Assembly: GCF_000220985.1 (NCBI RefSeq)
Contig: NZ_AFRW01000016.1
Coordinates: 1-57,752, forward strand
DNA: 57,752 bases
Source: Nesterenkonia sp. F
Lineage (GTDB): Bacteria; Actinomycetota; Actinomycetes; Actinomycetales; Micrococcaceae
Direction of reading: 5' to 3'
The notes beneath the pieces were generated by a model that saw nothing but the letters and a program-made list of their open reading frames with translations, was not told where the DNA came from and ran no database searches. Position numbers and translations under genes: made by a program. Position 1 is the first letter of the stretch, and every line of letters begins with the position of its first letter. Shown here piece after piece: positions 16,015-27,100 of the stretch.

Positions 16015-16852
16015 CCTGCTGAGATCCTCGCGACCGCTGAGCTGGATCAACACCGCCTACCCCTTCGCCGCCGCCTGTCTGCTGGGCGGCGGGAGCGTGG
16101 ACCTCGCGCTGATCGTCGGCACCGTGTTCTTCCTGATCCCCTACAACCTGGCGCTGTACGGGATCAACGATGTCTTCGACCATGCCTCCGACCTGGCCAA
16201 TCCGCGCAAGGGCGGCGCCGAGGGTGCGCTGCTGTCTCCGCGGCTGCACCGTCCGATGCTGGTGGTCAGTGCTCTGCTGATGCTGCCCTTCGTGGCGGCG
16301 CTGGTCCTGCTCGGCGATCCGGCGTCGTGGGCCGTGCTCGCGGTGAGCCTCGTGGCCCTGGTGGCCTACTCCGCGCCCCCGCTGCGGACCAAGGAGATCC
16401 CGGTGCTGGACTCGCTGACCTCCAGCCTGCACTTCGTCACCCCGGCGGCCTACGGGCTGGCCCTGGTCGACGCCGAGGTCGACGCCGTCGTCGGCTGCGC
16501 GCTGGGCGCCTTCCTGCTCTGGGGCGTCGCCAGCCATGCTTTCGGCGCGGTGCAGGACATCGGCCCGGACCGCGAGGCGGGGATCAGCTCCATCGGCACG
16601 GCGCTGGGCGCCCGCCGGACCGTGCGGTTCGCCCTGACGCTCTGGACGGCGTCGGGGATCCTGGTGATCGGCGCCGGCTGGCCCGGTGCTCTGGCCGGGC
16701 TGCTCGTGCTGCCGTACCTGGCCGCGGCGTTCCCGCACCGCAGCCTCACCGACGCCCAGGCCGACCGCGCGCATCGGGGCTGGCGCCATTTCCTCTGGAT
16801 CAACTACGCGGCCGGCGCCGCGCTGACGATCCTGCTGATCCTGGCGGCATGA
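16004..16852 (+). CDS. crtEb: Lycopene elongase CrtEb (UbiA-type prenyltransferase)
   Basis: A 282-residue membrane prenyltransferase with about eight helices. It adds two DMAPP units to lycopene, giving a C50 dihydroxy product such as flavuxanthin. The Asp-rich motifs of UbiA enzymes are NDVFDHASD (residues 55-63) and QDIGPDREAG (about 187-196). AGGAGG precedes ATG 16004, four bases away, which decides the start among many in-frame codons inside crtYf. It closes the carotenoid operon. No glycosyltransferase (crtX) follows. The next gene, ferrochelatase, has its own ribosome site 52 bp on. Confidence 0.92.
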   Translation: MIADLLRSSRPLSWINTAYPFAAACLLGGGSVDLALIVGTVFFLIPYNLALYGINDVFDHASDLANPRKGGAEGALLSPRLHRPMLVVSALLMLPFVAALVLLGDPASWAVLAVSLVALVAYSAPPLRTKEIPVLDSLTSSLHFVTPAAYGLALVDAEVDAVVGCALGAFLLWGVASHAFGAVQDIGPDREAGISSIGTALGARRTVRFALTLWTASGILVIGAGWPGALAGLLVLPYLAAAFPHRSLTDAQADRAHRGWRHFLWINYAAGAALTILLILAA

Positions 16853-16904
16853 TTCCGCCGCCGACCGTCGCAGACAGCTGACCGACAACGAGAGGACCGA
16901 CACC

Positions 16905-18125
16905 ATGTCAGATTCGATTCCAACAGCCGGGGGCTCCCGGCCCGACGACGTCCAGCACGCCGAGGTGCCCTTCGCCACGGAGGCCTCGGCCCCCGGCGCG
17001 CCGCACGTCTCCTCCGCACAGGAGTACGATGCGATCCTGCTGGCCGGCTTCGGCGGGCCCGAGGGGCAGGACGACGTCCTGCCGTTCCTGCGCAACGTCA
17101 CCCGCGGGCGGGGCATCCCGGACGAGCGCCTGGAGGAGGTCGCCGTCCACTACCGCCACTTCGGCGGCGTGAGTCCGATCAACGAGCACAACCGGCAGCT
17201 GCGGGCGGCGATCGAGGCCGAGATGCGGCGCCGCGGTCTGCAGCACCCCGTCTACTGGGGCAACCGGAACTGGACGCCCTACCTCGAGGACACGGTGAAG
17301 GAGGCGGCCGAGGCCGGGCACACCCGCCTGCTGGCCGTGGCGACCAGCGCCTACAGCTCCTACTCCAGCTGCCGCCAGTACCGGGAGGACTTCGCCCGAG
17401 CGGTGCTGGACACCGGACTCGCCGGGACGGTGCAGATCGACAAGGTCCGCCAGTTCTTCGACGTCCCCGGGTTCGTCCAGCCCTTCGCCGAGGGCGTGGC
17501 CGATGCGCTGCGCGGATTCGCGGAGGAGGGCCTGGCTCCGGACGAGATCCGCGTGCTCTTCGCCACCCACTCGATCCCGACCGCCGACGCCGAGCGTTCA
17601 GGCCCGCAGGGGCTGGGCCTGGGCGAGGGCGGCGCCTATGCGGCCCAGCATCGGGCCGTCGGCGGGCAGATCATCGAGCAGCTGCGGGCCGACGGGCAGG
17701 CCGGTGCGGAGACCGGCTGGGAGCTGGTCTACCAGTCCCGCTCCGGTCCGCCCTCGCAGCCGTGGCTGGAGCCGGACGTCTGCGACCGCATCGCCGAGCT
17801 GCCCGCTGAGGGCGTGAAGGCCGTCGCCGTGGTCCCGCTGGGCTTCCTCAGCGACCACATGGAGGTGCTCTGGGACCTGGACGAGGAAGCGATGGAGGCC
17901 GCCGGCGAGGCCGGGCTGCATGCGGTGCGGACCCGGACTCCGGGTGCGCACGAGGCCTTCGTGACCAGCCTGGTCGACCTGCTCGAGGAGCGCATGCAGG
18001 CGGTGGAGCCGGAGCGGCGCCCGCACCTGACCGATCTGGGCCCCTGGTACGACGTCTGCCGTCCGGGGTGCTGCGAGAACGTCCGGCGCGGCTTCAGCGC
18101 TGCCGCGGCGGGGGTGAAGCCCTAG
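16905..18125 (+). CDS. cpfC: Coproporphyrin III ferrochelatase (CpfC/HemH)
   Basis: A 406-residue ferrochelatase. It inserts Fe2+ into coproporphyrin III in the Gram-positive haem route. The core runs from AILLAGFGGPEG to VPLGFLSDHMEVLWDLD, with the metal-site His in LFATHSIP and the Glu in SDHMEVLWDLDEE. Actinobacterial versions carry a [2Fe-2S] cluster on four cysteines. Here one is in SSYSSCRQYRED and three are in the tail DVCRPGCCENV, so the cluster is probably present. The first ~40 residues are a variable extension. No other haem gene is adjacent. Confidence 0.93.
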   Translation: MSDSIPTAGGSRPDDVQHAEVPFATEASAPGAPHVSSAQEYDAILLAGFGGPEGQDDVLPFLRNVTRGRGIPDERLEEVAVHYRHFGGVSPINEHNRQLRAAIEAEMRRRGLQHPVYWGNRNWTPYLEDTVKEAAEAGHTRLLAVATSAYSSYSSCRQYREDFARAVLDTGLAGTVQIDKVRQFFDVPGFVQPFAEGVADALRGFAEEGLAPDEIRVLFATHSIPTADAERSGPQGLGLGEGGAYAAQHRAVGGQIIEQLRADGQAGAETGWELVYQSRSGPPSQPWLEPDVCDRIAELPAEGVKAVAVVPLGFLSDHMEVLWDLDEEAMEAAGEAGLHAVRTRTPGAHEAFVTSLVDLLEERMQAVEPERRPHLTDLGPWYDVCRPGCCENVRRGFSAAAAGVKP

Positions 18126-18127
18126 GC

Positions 18128-18587
18128 ATGCGCATCTGGTCGCTGCACCCCTCGGTCCTGGACCGGCAGGGGCTGATCGCCTGCTGGCGGGAGACTCTGC
18201 TGGCCCAGGCCGTCCTGCTGGGCCGCACGCGCGGCTACACCCGCCACCCGCAGCTCGAACGGTTCCGCGCTCATCCGGACCCGGTCGCCGCCGTCGGGGC
18301 GTACCTCTCCGGTCTGCACGAGGAGGCGACGGCGCGCGGCTACCGGTTCGACGCCGGCCGTATCGAGAGGCCGCCGGAGCCCTATGCCGTCGTCGAGCCC
18401 ATCGCGGTGACGACGGGGCAGCTCGCCGTGGAGGGGGAGGCACCTGCGGGCCAAGCTCGCCCGACGCTCGCCGGAGGTGCTCGAGGCGCTCGAGGCGCGG
18501 TTCGTCGACGCGACCTCGACGGCTCATCCGCTGTTCCGCGTGGTGCCCGGCGACGTCGAGCCTTGGGAGCGCGGGGCGAGTCGGTGA
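18128..18587 (+). pseudogene. Pyrimidine dimer DNA glycosylase/endonuclease V-like gene, frameshifted
   Basis: Starting at ATG 18128 the frame reads MRIWSLHPSVLDRQGL, TRGYTRHPQLERF and YLSGLHEEATARGYRFD, as in bacterial members of the pyrimidine-dimer glycosylase family. Such proteins excise UV dimers. After VTTGQLAVEGE the frame loses similarity. One base on (from CAC 18441) a second frame reads HLRAKLARRSPEVLEALEARF and HPLFRVVPGDVEPWERG, ending at stop 18585-18587, which is the expected C-terminus. The break is at G5AGG (18433-18440) and corresponds to one extra base. The gene follows cpfC by two bases. It is either a pseudogene or a homopolymer error. Confidence 0.75.
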
Positions 18588-18707
18588 CTGGCGCCGTGGT
18601 GACCGGGGTGCGGGTCGGGGTTCGTCCCCGACGTCGCGGAATAATCGGCATCGAACGCAGGTTCGACCGTCCGACCGAGAGGTTCCGCCTCATGAGGAGG
18701 GGACGCG

Positions 18708-19088
18708 ATGACCACGACGCCGCCGATCACACTGGGTGCATGGAACGTGGAGGCCGACGATCCGGAGGGACTGGGCAGCTTCTGGGCCGGATTCCTGGGG
18801 GTGACGCCGCACCTCTATGCGGGGATGGCCTATCTGCCGGCCGATGAGGCCGGAGGGGTGCCGATGATGTTCCACCCGCGCGGCGGGCCCCGCCCCGAGC
18901 GTCAGGACGCGCATCTGGACCTCACCGTCCCCTGGGGCCGGCGCGTCGCGGAGGTCGAGCGGGCCGTCGCCCTCGGGGCGGTCCATCGGTGGGACGTCCT
19001 CGACGAGCACCCTCATGTGCGGTGGTCCGTCGTGGCGGACCCCGAGGGCAACCTGTTCTGCGTGGCTGAGCACCCTCCCGCGGAGTAG
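18708..19088 (+). CDS. VOC (glyoxalase-like) family protein
   Basis: A 126-residue glyoxalase/bleomycin-resistance fold protein, one betaalphabetabetabeta pair. Visible marks: LGSFWAGFLGV at the first helix, AHLDLTV after the central strand, and VVADPEGNLFCVAEHP at the end, as in Glyoxalase_6-type proteins. GAGGAGGGG precedes the ATG by about seven bases. Its substrate and whether it binds metal cannot be inferred. It stands alone between the glycosylase remnant and a tRNA gene. Confidence 0.82.
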   Translation: MTTTPPITLGAWNVEADDPEGLGSFWAGFLGVTPHLYAGMAYLPADEAGGVPMMFHPRGGPRPERQDAHLDLTVPWGRRVAEVERAVALGAVHRWDVLDEHPHVRWSVVADPEGNLFCVAEHPPAE

Positions 19089-19151
19089 GCGCGGAACAGG
19101 CGCGGACGGACCTCGTCTCCGACGCGCGCCCGGCGCCCTCGGCACGTCACC

Positions 19152-19227
19152 TGGTGCCCCCGGCAGGATTCGAACCTGCGACACCCGCTTTAGGAGAGCG
19201 GTGCTCTATCCCCTGAGCTACGGGGGC
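19152..19227 (-). tRNA. tRNA-Arg (anticodon CCT)
   Basis: On the minus strand the 76-nt sequence folds fully: acceptor GCCCCCG/CGGGGGC, D stem GCTC/GAGC, anticodon stem CCGCT/AGCGG with loop CTCCTAA (anticodon CCT), T stem GCAGG/CCTGC with TTCGAAT loop, and an encoded 3' CCA. It reads the AGG arginine codon, which is rare in this genome. Confidence 0.97.
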
Positions 19228-19307
19228 CGGACCGGGACCATCCTACCGCCTGGATCGGCGTGCACCGCATCGCCCGGACCGTCCGGGTGGGCGCGGGGCG
19301 TCGGGGG

Positions 19308-19964
19308 TCAGTCTCCGCGCTGCGTGGTCGGCTCGATCACGGTGCGGCGGAACAGCCGGGTCAGCACGGAGACCAGCACACAGAGCCCGACGACGACCAG
19401 CAGCGCCCAGCCGGTGACGGTCAGCGTCGAGGCGGTCGTCACAGCGGCCGTCGACGGCGCGTCGGCGGCCAGCAGCCGGTCGATGAGCACGTTGTCGACG
19501 ATGTCCACCACGGCGAAGGCCGCCGCGCCGACCAGCACCAGCCAGCGTGCCCTCCGCCGCATGACCAGGCCGACGGCCGCCCAGGAGGCGAGCAGCACCG
19601 CCAGCGGGAACAGCGTGCCGGCGGTCTTGTGCACGAAGCTCAGCTGCCCGCGGGCGTCGGCGTCCATCACGTGCTGGAGTCGCTCGACGTCCTCGAGGCC
19701 GTAGCCGAGGACCCGGGCGTCGGGCATCGCGAAGCCGCCCGAGAGCTGGGTCATCTGCGGCAGCACGAGCAGGTGCAGATAGCCGAAGAGGAAGACCGCG
19801 GTGACGACCAGCGCGCCGACGAGCATCATGGGCTGGGACTGTGCGGCCGCGCGCTGCGCGGCGGAGCCGGCGACGGGCGAGGCGGAGGGCCCGGCCGACG
19901 TCCTCGAGCTCCTGTCCGCGGACGACTGCGGTGCGCCGCGGGGCTTCTTCCGCCGTGTGGACAT
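19308..19964 (-). CDS. Conserved membrane protein of unknown function (4 TM)
   Basis: A 218-residue protein. The first 45 residues are polar and basic (RRKKPRG). Four hydrophobic helices follow, at about 46-68, 108-130, 135-155 and 178-205. Between helices 1 and 2 lies MPDARVLGYGLEDVERL, a segment like that in small integral membrane proteins containing MPD.R.FGY. I know no function for them. GAGGAAG precedes the ATG. It is divergent from pcrA, 166 bp away. Confidence 0.6.
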   Translation of the reverse strand: MSTRRKKPRGAPQSSADRSSRTSAGPSASPVAGSAAQRAAAQSQPMMLVGALVVTAVFLFGYLHLLVLPQMTQLSGGFAMPDARVLGYGLEDVERLQHVMDADARGQLSFVHKTAGTLFPLAVLLASWAAVGLVMRRRARWLVLVGAAAFAVVDIVDNVLIDRLLAADAPSTAAVTTASTLTVTGWALLVVVGLCVLVSVLTRLFRRTVIEPTTQRGD

Positions 19965-20130
19965 GCTGCTTCCTCACCCCGTGTGGTCGGTCCGTCGTCG
20001 AACCGGGCCGTGGTCGGCCCCGTCGTCGTCGATTCTTCCAGAGTGCGCCGCCGGCCGCCCGTCGCGGGCTCCTGCACACCTCTGGCCGCGGGCGGCGCGC
20101 GTCGTCGCCGATCCGTAGACTGGGACGATC

Positions 20131-22713
<2,583 letters not shown>

Positions 22714-22874
22714 GCCGATCGATCGGCCGCGTCGCCTTCCCCGGCTCGACGCTGCGCCCGGACCCTTCCACGGCTCTGCGGGGCGGCGTGTGCCGCTCAG
22801 CCTCCCGGGGCGTCTCGTCGTCTCGGCCGCGCTGAGGATGTCAGAAACGACTTCGACGCAGAAGGACACCACCC

Positions 22875-24041
22875 GTGGACCTGTATGAGTACCAGGCGCG
22901 CGATCTGTTCGAGGCACACGGAGTTCCCGTGCTGCCCGGCATCGTGGCGCACACCCCGGAAGAGGCGAAGGCGGCGGCCGAAGAGATCGGCGGCGGCATC
23001 GTCGTCGTGAAGGCTCAGGTGAAGGTCGGAGGCCGCGGCAAGGCCGGCGGCGTGAAGCTCGCCAAGAGCCCCGACGAGGCCTACGAGCATGCGCAGGCCA
23101 TCCTCGGCATGGACATCAAGGGCCACACCGTCCACCGGCTGCTGATCGCCGCCGGCGCCGAGATCGCCGAGGAGTACTACTTCTCGATCCTTCTGGACCG
23201 TGCGAACCGCGACTACCTCGCCATGTGCTCCAAGGAGGGCGGCGTCGAGATCGAGCAGCTCGCCGTGGAGTCCCCGGAGAAGCTGGCTCGGGTGAACTTC
23301 GATCCCAACGACGGGATCGACGCCGCCAAGGCCGCCGAGATCGCCGAGCAGGCCGGCTTCGACGCCGACGAGGTCCCCGCCCTGGCCGAGGTGTTCCAGC
23401 AGCTGTGGACCACCTTCCAGAAGGAGGACGCCACCCTGGTGGAGGTCAACCCGCTGGTCAAGACCGCCGAGGGCACGATCATCGCCCTCGACGGCAAGGT
23501 CTCCACCGATGACAACGCGGACTTCCGCCAGCCCGGGCACGCCGAGCTCGTCGACGAGCAGGCCGAGGACCCGCTGGAGGCCAAGGCCAAGGCCAACGAC
23601 CTCAACTACGTCAAGCTCGACGGTCAGGTCGGCATCATCGGCAACGGCGCCGGGCTGGTCATGTCCACCCTCGACGTCGTCGCCTACGCCGGCGAGGACC
23701 ACGGCGGCGTGAAGCCGGCGAACTTCCTGGACATCGGCGGCGGCGCCTCGGCCGAGGTCATGGCCAACGGCCTCGACGTCATCCTGGGCGACGACCAGGT
23801 CGAGTCGGTCTTCGTCAACGTCTTCGGCGGCATCACCTCCTGCGACCAGGTGGCCGCCGGCATCGTGAAGGCTCTGGAGATCCTGGGCGACGCGGCGACC
23901 AAGCCGCTGGTCGTCCGCCTCGACGGCAACAACGTCGAGGAGGGCCGGCGCATCCTCGCCGAGGCGGACCACCCGCTGGTCACCACCGCCGACACCATGG
24001 ACGCAGGCGCCGACAAGGCCGCCGAGCTGGCGAACAAGTAA
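22875..24041 (+). CDS. sucC: Succinyl-CoA ligase [ADP-forming] subunit beta
   Basis: A 388-residue TCA-cycle subunit. It carries the ATP-grasp domain (residues ~1-240) with the nucleotide-binding [16 protein letters not shown], and the CoA-ligase domain beyond. [16 protein letters not shown] and [12 protein letters not shown] are family signatures. The start is GTG 22875, preceded by AAGGA; the product begins [12 protein letters not shown] as in other actinobacterial SucC. The 161-bp gap after pcrA shows no recognisable gene. sucD follows after 16 bp, so the two are co-transcribed. Confidence 0.97.
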   Translation: MDLYEYQARDLFEAHGVPVLPGIVAHTPEEAKAAAEEIGGGIVVVKAQVKVGGRGKAGGVKLAKSPDEAYEHAQAILGMDIKGHTVHRLLIAAGAEIAEEYYFSILLDRANRDYLAMCSKEGGVEIEQLAVESPEKLARVNFDPNDGIDAAKAAEIAEQAGFDADEVPALAEVFQQLWTTFQKEDATLVEVNPLVKTAEGTIIALDGKVSTDDNADFRQPGHAELVDEQAEDPLEAKAKANDLNYVKLDGQVGIIGNGAGLVMSTLDVVAYAGEDHGGVKPANFLDIGGGASAEVMANGLDVILGDDQVESVFVNVFGGITSCDQVAAGIVKALEILGDAATKPLVVRLDGNNVEEGRRILAEADHPLVTTADTMDAGADKAAELANK

Positions 24042-24057
24042 GGACTGGGACTCGAGA

Positions 24058-24969
24058 ATGTCTATCTACCTGAACAAGGACTCCAAGGTCATCGTCCAGG
24101 GCATCACCGGCGGTGAGGGCACCAAGCACACCCGCCTGATGCTGAAGGCCGGGACGAACATCGTCGGCGGCGTCAACGCCCGCAAGGCCGGCACCACGGT
24201 GGCGCACCAGGACAAGGACGGCGTCGACGTCGAGCTGCCCGTCTTCGGCTCGGTCTCCGAGGCCATGGCCGAGACCGGCGCGGACGTCTCGGTTGCCTTC
24301 GTGCCGCCGAAGTTCGCCAAGGCCGCGGCCGAAGAGGCCATCGAGGCCGGCATCGGCCTGCTGGTGGTCATCACCGAGGGCATCCCGGTGCAGGACGCCG
24401 CGGAGTTCTACAACCTCTCGCTGGCCAGGACCGACGCCGACGGCAAGCCGGTGACCCGGATCATCGGCCCGAACTGCCCGGGCATCATCACCCCCGGCGA
24501 GGCGCTGGCGGGCATCACCCCGGCCTCGATCACCGACGCCGGCCCGATCGGCCTGGTCTCGAAGTCCGGCACGCTGACCTACCAGATGATGTACGAGCTG
24601 CGGGACATCGGGTTCTCCACCTCCATCGGCATCGGCGGCGACCCGGTCATCGGCACCACGCACATCGACGCGCTGGAGGCCTTCGAGAACGACCCGGAGA
24701 CCAAGGCCATCGTGATGATCGGCGAGATCGGCGGCGACGCCGAGGAGCGGGCGGCCGAGTACATCAAGGACCACGTCTCCAAGCCGGTCGTCGGCTACGT
24801 CGCCGGCTTCACCGCCCCGGAGGGCAAGACCATGGGCCACGCCGGCGCCATCGTCTCCGGCTCCTCCGGCACGGCCGACGCGAAGAAGGAGGCCCTGGAG
24901 GCCGCGGGCGTGAAGGTCGGCAAGACCCCGTCCGCGACCGCGGACCTGCTGCGCGAGGTCATCGGCTGA
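24058..24969 (+). CDS. sucD: Succinyl-CoA ligase [ADP-forming] subunit alpha
   Basis: A 303-residue subunit with the CoA-binding Rossmann domain at the N-terminus ([11 protein letters not shown]) and the active-site His in the [11 protein letters not shown] loop (the His phosphorylated during catalysis). [12 protein letters not shown] and [10 protein letters not shown] are characteristic. It pairs with SucC to make succinate and ATP from succinyl-CoA. It is the last gene of the sucCD operon; a strong terminator follows at 25019-25059. Confidence 0.97.
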   Translation: MSIYLNKDSKVIVQGITGGEGTKHTRLMLKAGTNIVGGVNARKAGTTVAHQDKDGVDVELPVFGSVSEAMAETGADVSVAFVPPKFAKAAAEEAIEAGIGLLVVITEGIPVQDAAEFYNLSLARTDADGKPVTRIIGPNCPGIITPGEALAGITPASITDAGPIGLVSKSGTLTYQMMYELRDIGFSTSIGIGGDPVIGTTHIDALEAFENDPETKAIVMIGEIGGDAEERAAEYIKDHVSKPVVGYVAGFTAPEGKTMGHAGAIVSGSSGTADAKKEALEAAGVKVGKTPSATADLLREVIG

Positions 24970-25018
24970 CGCTGATCTCCTGAGCCGGGGCGGTCGGAAG
25001 CTGTTCCGGCCGTTCGTC

Positions 25019-25059
25019 GAAGAGCCCGCCTCCGACTGCGCGTCGGCGGCGGGCTCTTC
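25019..25059. terminator. Bidirectional terminator between sucD and the convergent membrane protein gene
   Basis: GAAGAGCCCGCC (25019-25030) and GGCGGGCTCTTC (25048-25059) pair perfectly; an inner CCGAC/GTCGG extends the stem to 17 bp with one T/C mismatch and a 5-nt loop. It lies between converging genes and can serve both. Confidence 0.85.
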
Positions 25060-25073
25060 CGCGTCCGGGGTGG

Positions 25074-25733
25074 TCAGGCGTCGTCGTCGCCGGCGTCGTC
25101 CGCGTCGTCATCCTGGTCCTCGTTCCGCCGGCGCATCACCACGAAGGTGGCCCCCGCCAGCACGATCCCCGCGATCAGCGCCGCGGTGGTGCCGCCGGTC
25201 CGGCCGATGAGGCCCTCGATGATCGCGCGCGTCTGCGAGGTCGGATCGGAGAGCACGACGGCGACGAAGGCCGCCACGAGCACCGAGGCCAGCACTGCGG
25301 GCACGCGGGACCACCGGCCGGTCAGCCCCATGCGCTCCTGCAGGATGCGGCCGGCCTTGATGATGCGTCCTGCGCGGATGATCCGCAGCGCCCCGACGAT
25401 CCGCAGCAGCCGCAGCAGCTGGACGGGACCGACGGCGAAGACGACGGCGACGACCACAGCGACGGTCAGCGCCACCAGCCACTTGTGGCGACGGACCCAG
25501 TCGATCTTGTCGCCGGAGACGGCGAAGAGCACCACGGTCTCGGCGATGAGCACTCCGCCGGCGATCCAGTTGATCACCGTGCCGGCCGTCGCGTACGGCT
25601 GGTCGAACAGGGTGAGGAAGACCGCCGGGACCGAGGCGAGGGCGGCGACGAGCACCGGGACCGCCAGCCGGCGCTCCCACTGCTCCTCGCGTGCCTGCGC
25701 GGCGTGCTGACGGTCGTCCCTGCTCTGATCCAC
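25074..25733 (-). CDS. Voltage-sensor-like membrane protein (ion-channel S1-S4 without a pore motif)
   Basis: A 219-residue protein from GTG 25733. That start is six bases after TAGGCT (complement of 25740-25745); GTG 25739 is the longer alternative. Helices at about 24-43, 53-72 and 85-102 match S1-S3, with a Glu in S2 (residue 65). The fourth is a striking S4: Arg or Lys at 108, 111, 117, 120, 123, 126 and 129, that is, every third residue. The S2-S3 linker DWVRRHKW also resembles bacterial Kv channels. After S4 come two more helices (about 139-158 and 178-196), but no TVGYGD-type selectivity filter. The acidic tail (DDDADDAGDDDA) is unusual. Function unknown; possibly a voltage-sensing or proton-conducting protein. 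Confidence 0.7.
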   Translation of the reverse strand: MDQSRDDRQHAAQAREEQWERRLAVPVLVAALASVPAVFLTLFDQPYATAGTVINWIAGGVLIAETVVLFAVSGDKIDWVRRHKWLVALTVAVVVAVVFAVGPVQLLRLLRIVGALRIIRAGRIIKAGRILQERMGLTGRWSRVPAVLASVLVAAFVAVVLSDPTSQTRAIIEGLIGRTGGTTAALIAGIVLAGATFVVMRRRNEDQDDDADDAGDDDA

Positions 25734-25814
25734 GCGCACAGCCTATGGGCAGGACGTGATGGGTCGCCACGGCGTCGGCGGTTCGCAGCGGCGGAGCTGT
25801 GCGGAGGGCGGCCT

Positions 25815-26936
25815 TCAGGCCACGTTCACACCGAGCAGCGTGCCGAGCAGGTAGGTCACCCCGGCGGCGCCGAAGCCGATGAGCAGCTGGCGCAGCCCGC
25901 GGGACAGCGGCGAGGCCCCGGAGAGCAGGCCGACCAGCGCGCCGGTGCACAGCAGCGCCAGGCCCACCAGGGTCAGCGAGACGACGACGGCGGCCGTCGC
26001 GGTCAGCCCCAGCAGATAGGGCAGCACCGGGATCAGCGCCCCGGCGGCGAAGCAGCCGAAGCTGGACAGCGCCGCCGTCCAGGCGCCGCCGACGACGTCG
26101 TGCTCGTCCTGCTCGACGTCCTCCTGCGGATGGTGGGACAGCGACGGGTCGCAGTCGCAGTCGAAGAGCCCGAGCCGCTCCATGGCCCGGTGCTCGGCGT
26201 CCTCGCGGCTCATCCCGCGCGCCCGGTAGACCAGCACCAGCTCGTTCTGGTCCATGTCCAGATCCGGGGCCGCGCGCAGCGTCGCCTGGGTCGGGCGGGT
26301 GGCGTCGAGCAGCTCCCGCTGGCTGCGCACGGAGACGAACTCGCCGGCGGCCATGGACAGCGCACCGGCCAGCAGGCCGGCGATGCCGGTCAGCAGCACC
26401 ACCGAGGAGGAGACTCCGGTTCCGCCCATGCCCATGATGAGCGCCAGATTGGAGACCAGCCCGTCGTTGGCTCCGAAGACCGCCGCGCGGAAGCCGCCGG
26501 AGAGCTTCTCCCTGCCGCGGGTGGCCAGCGCGCGGACGACCTCCTCATGGACGACCTCGTCGGCGGCCATGCCGGCGGTGGCGTCGTCGTCGCGGGCGTA
26601 GGGGGAGTCGCTCTCGGCCCGCTGGGCCAGCGCCAGGATGAACACCGAGCCGAAGATCCGCGCCAGCCAGCTCAGCAGCACCCGGTGCGCCGACGGCGAC
26701 GGCAGCCGCTCGGCGTGCTCGCCCAGCAGCTCGCGCCAGTGTGACTGATGGCGCTCCTCGGCACGGGCCAGCCCGAGCAGGATCTGCCGCTCCTCGCCGG
26801 ACTTGCGGGACGCGAGGTCGGTGTAGAGCTTCCCCTCGGCGATCTCGTCGGCCAGGTACTTCCGCCAGCGGCGGATCTGGCGCGGCGTCGGATCGGCGGC
26901 GGGCTGCTGCGGCGCGGAGGCGTCGTCGGAGGTCAC
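25815..26936 (-). CDS. VIT1/CCC1-family Fe/Mn transporter with N-terminal ferritin-like domain
   Basis: A 373-residue protein. Residues ~18-150 form a ferritin/rubrerythrin-like helical domain with metal-type residues (DEIAEGKLY, EERHQSHW, DEVVHEEVVR). The VIT domain follows, with five helices, FGANDGLVSNLALIMG and GALSMAAGEFVSVRSQRE near its start. The cytoplasmic loop before helix 4 has a Cys/His/acid-rich stretch (FDCDCDPSLSHHPQ). VIT1/CCC1 proteins move Fe2+ or Mn2+ out of the cytoplasm; the ferritin-like versions act in metal detoxification. The GTG start follows AAGAAT by six bases, so it may be leaderless. Two copies of a DtxR/MntR-like site lie upstream (26994 and 27082), suggesting metal control. 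Confidence 0.85.
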   Translation of the reverse strand: MTSDDASAPQQPAADPTPRQIRRWRKYLADEIAEGKLYTDLASRKSGEERQILLGLARAEERHQSHWRELLGEHAERLPSPSAHRVLLSWLARIFGSVFILALAQRAESDSPYARDDDATAGMAADEVVHEEVVRALATRGREKLSGGFRAAVFGANDGLVSNLALIMGMGGTGVSSSVVLLTGIAGLLAGALSMAAGEFVSVRSQRELLDATRPTQATLRAAPDLDMDQNELVLVYRARGMSREDAEHRAMERLGLFDCDCDPSLSHHPQEDVEQDEHDVVGGAWTAALSSFGCFAAGALIPVLPYLLGLTATAAVVVSLTLVGLALLCTGALVGLLSGASPLSRGLRQLLIGFGAAGVTYLLGTLLGVNVA

Positions 26937-26993
26937 GACTCGATTCTTCCGTCGCGGCCGGCGCCGCGGGAGGCCGAGCTCCTCCTGTGACGA

Positions 26994-27012
26994 GGTTCAG
27001 GCATGCCTCATG
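26994..27012 (-). promoter_or_regulatory. Candidate DtxR-family metal-regulator site, copy 1
   Basis: GGTTCAGGCATGCCTCATG contains the palindrome AGGCATGCCT. It shares GGTTCAG-NN-ATGCCT with the copy 88 bp away at 27082-27100. It is about 58-76 bp upstream of the VIT1-family gene, outside the core promoter, which is the position of an activator site. Iron-storage genes in mycobacteria are activated by IdeR in a similar way. Assignment to an IdeR or MntR protein is inference. Confidence 0.5.
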
Positions 27013-27081
27013 CGACGTCGCGTCCCCGTCGGGAGGAACGGCGGCGCCCGGAGTCGTCGCTCGAGCGCGACGACGGCGCAG

Positions 27082-27100
27082 GGTTCAGTGATGCCTAAAC
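27082..27100 (-). promoter_or_regulatory. Candidate DtxR-family metal-regulator site, copy 2
   Basis: GGTTCAGTGATGCCTAAAC, the second copy of the motif at 26994. It overlaps the stop codon (27095-27097) of the inositol monophosphatase-family gene, whose transcription enters the same intergenic stretch. It lies about 146-164 bp upstream of the VIT1-family start. Confidence 0.45.
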
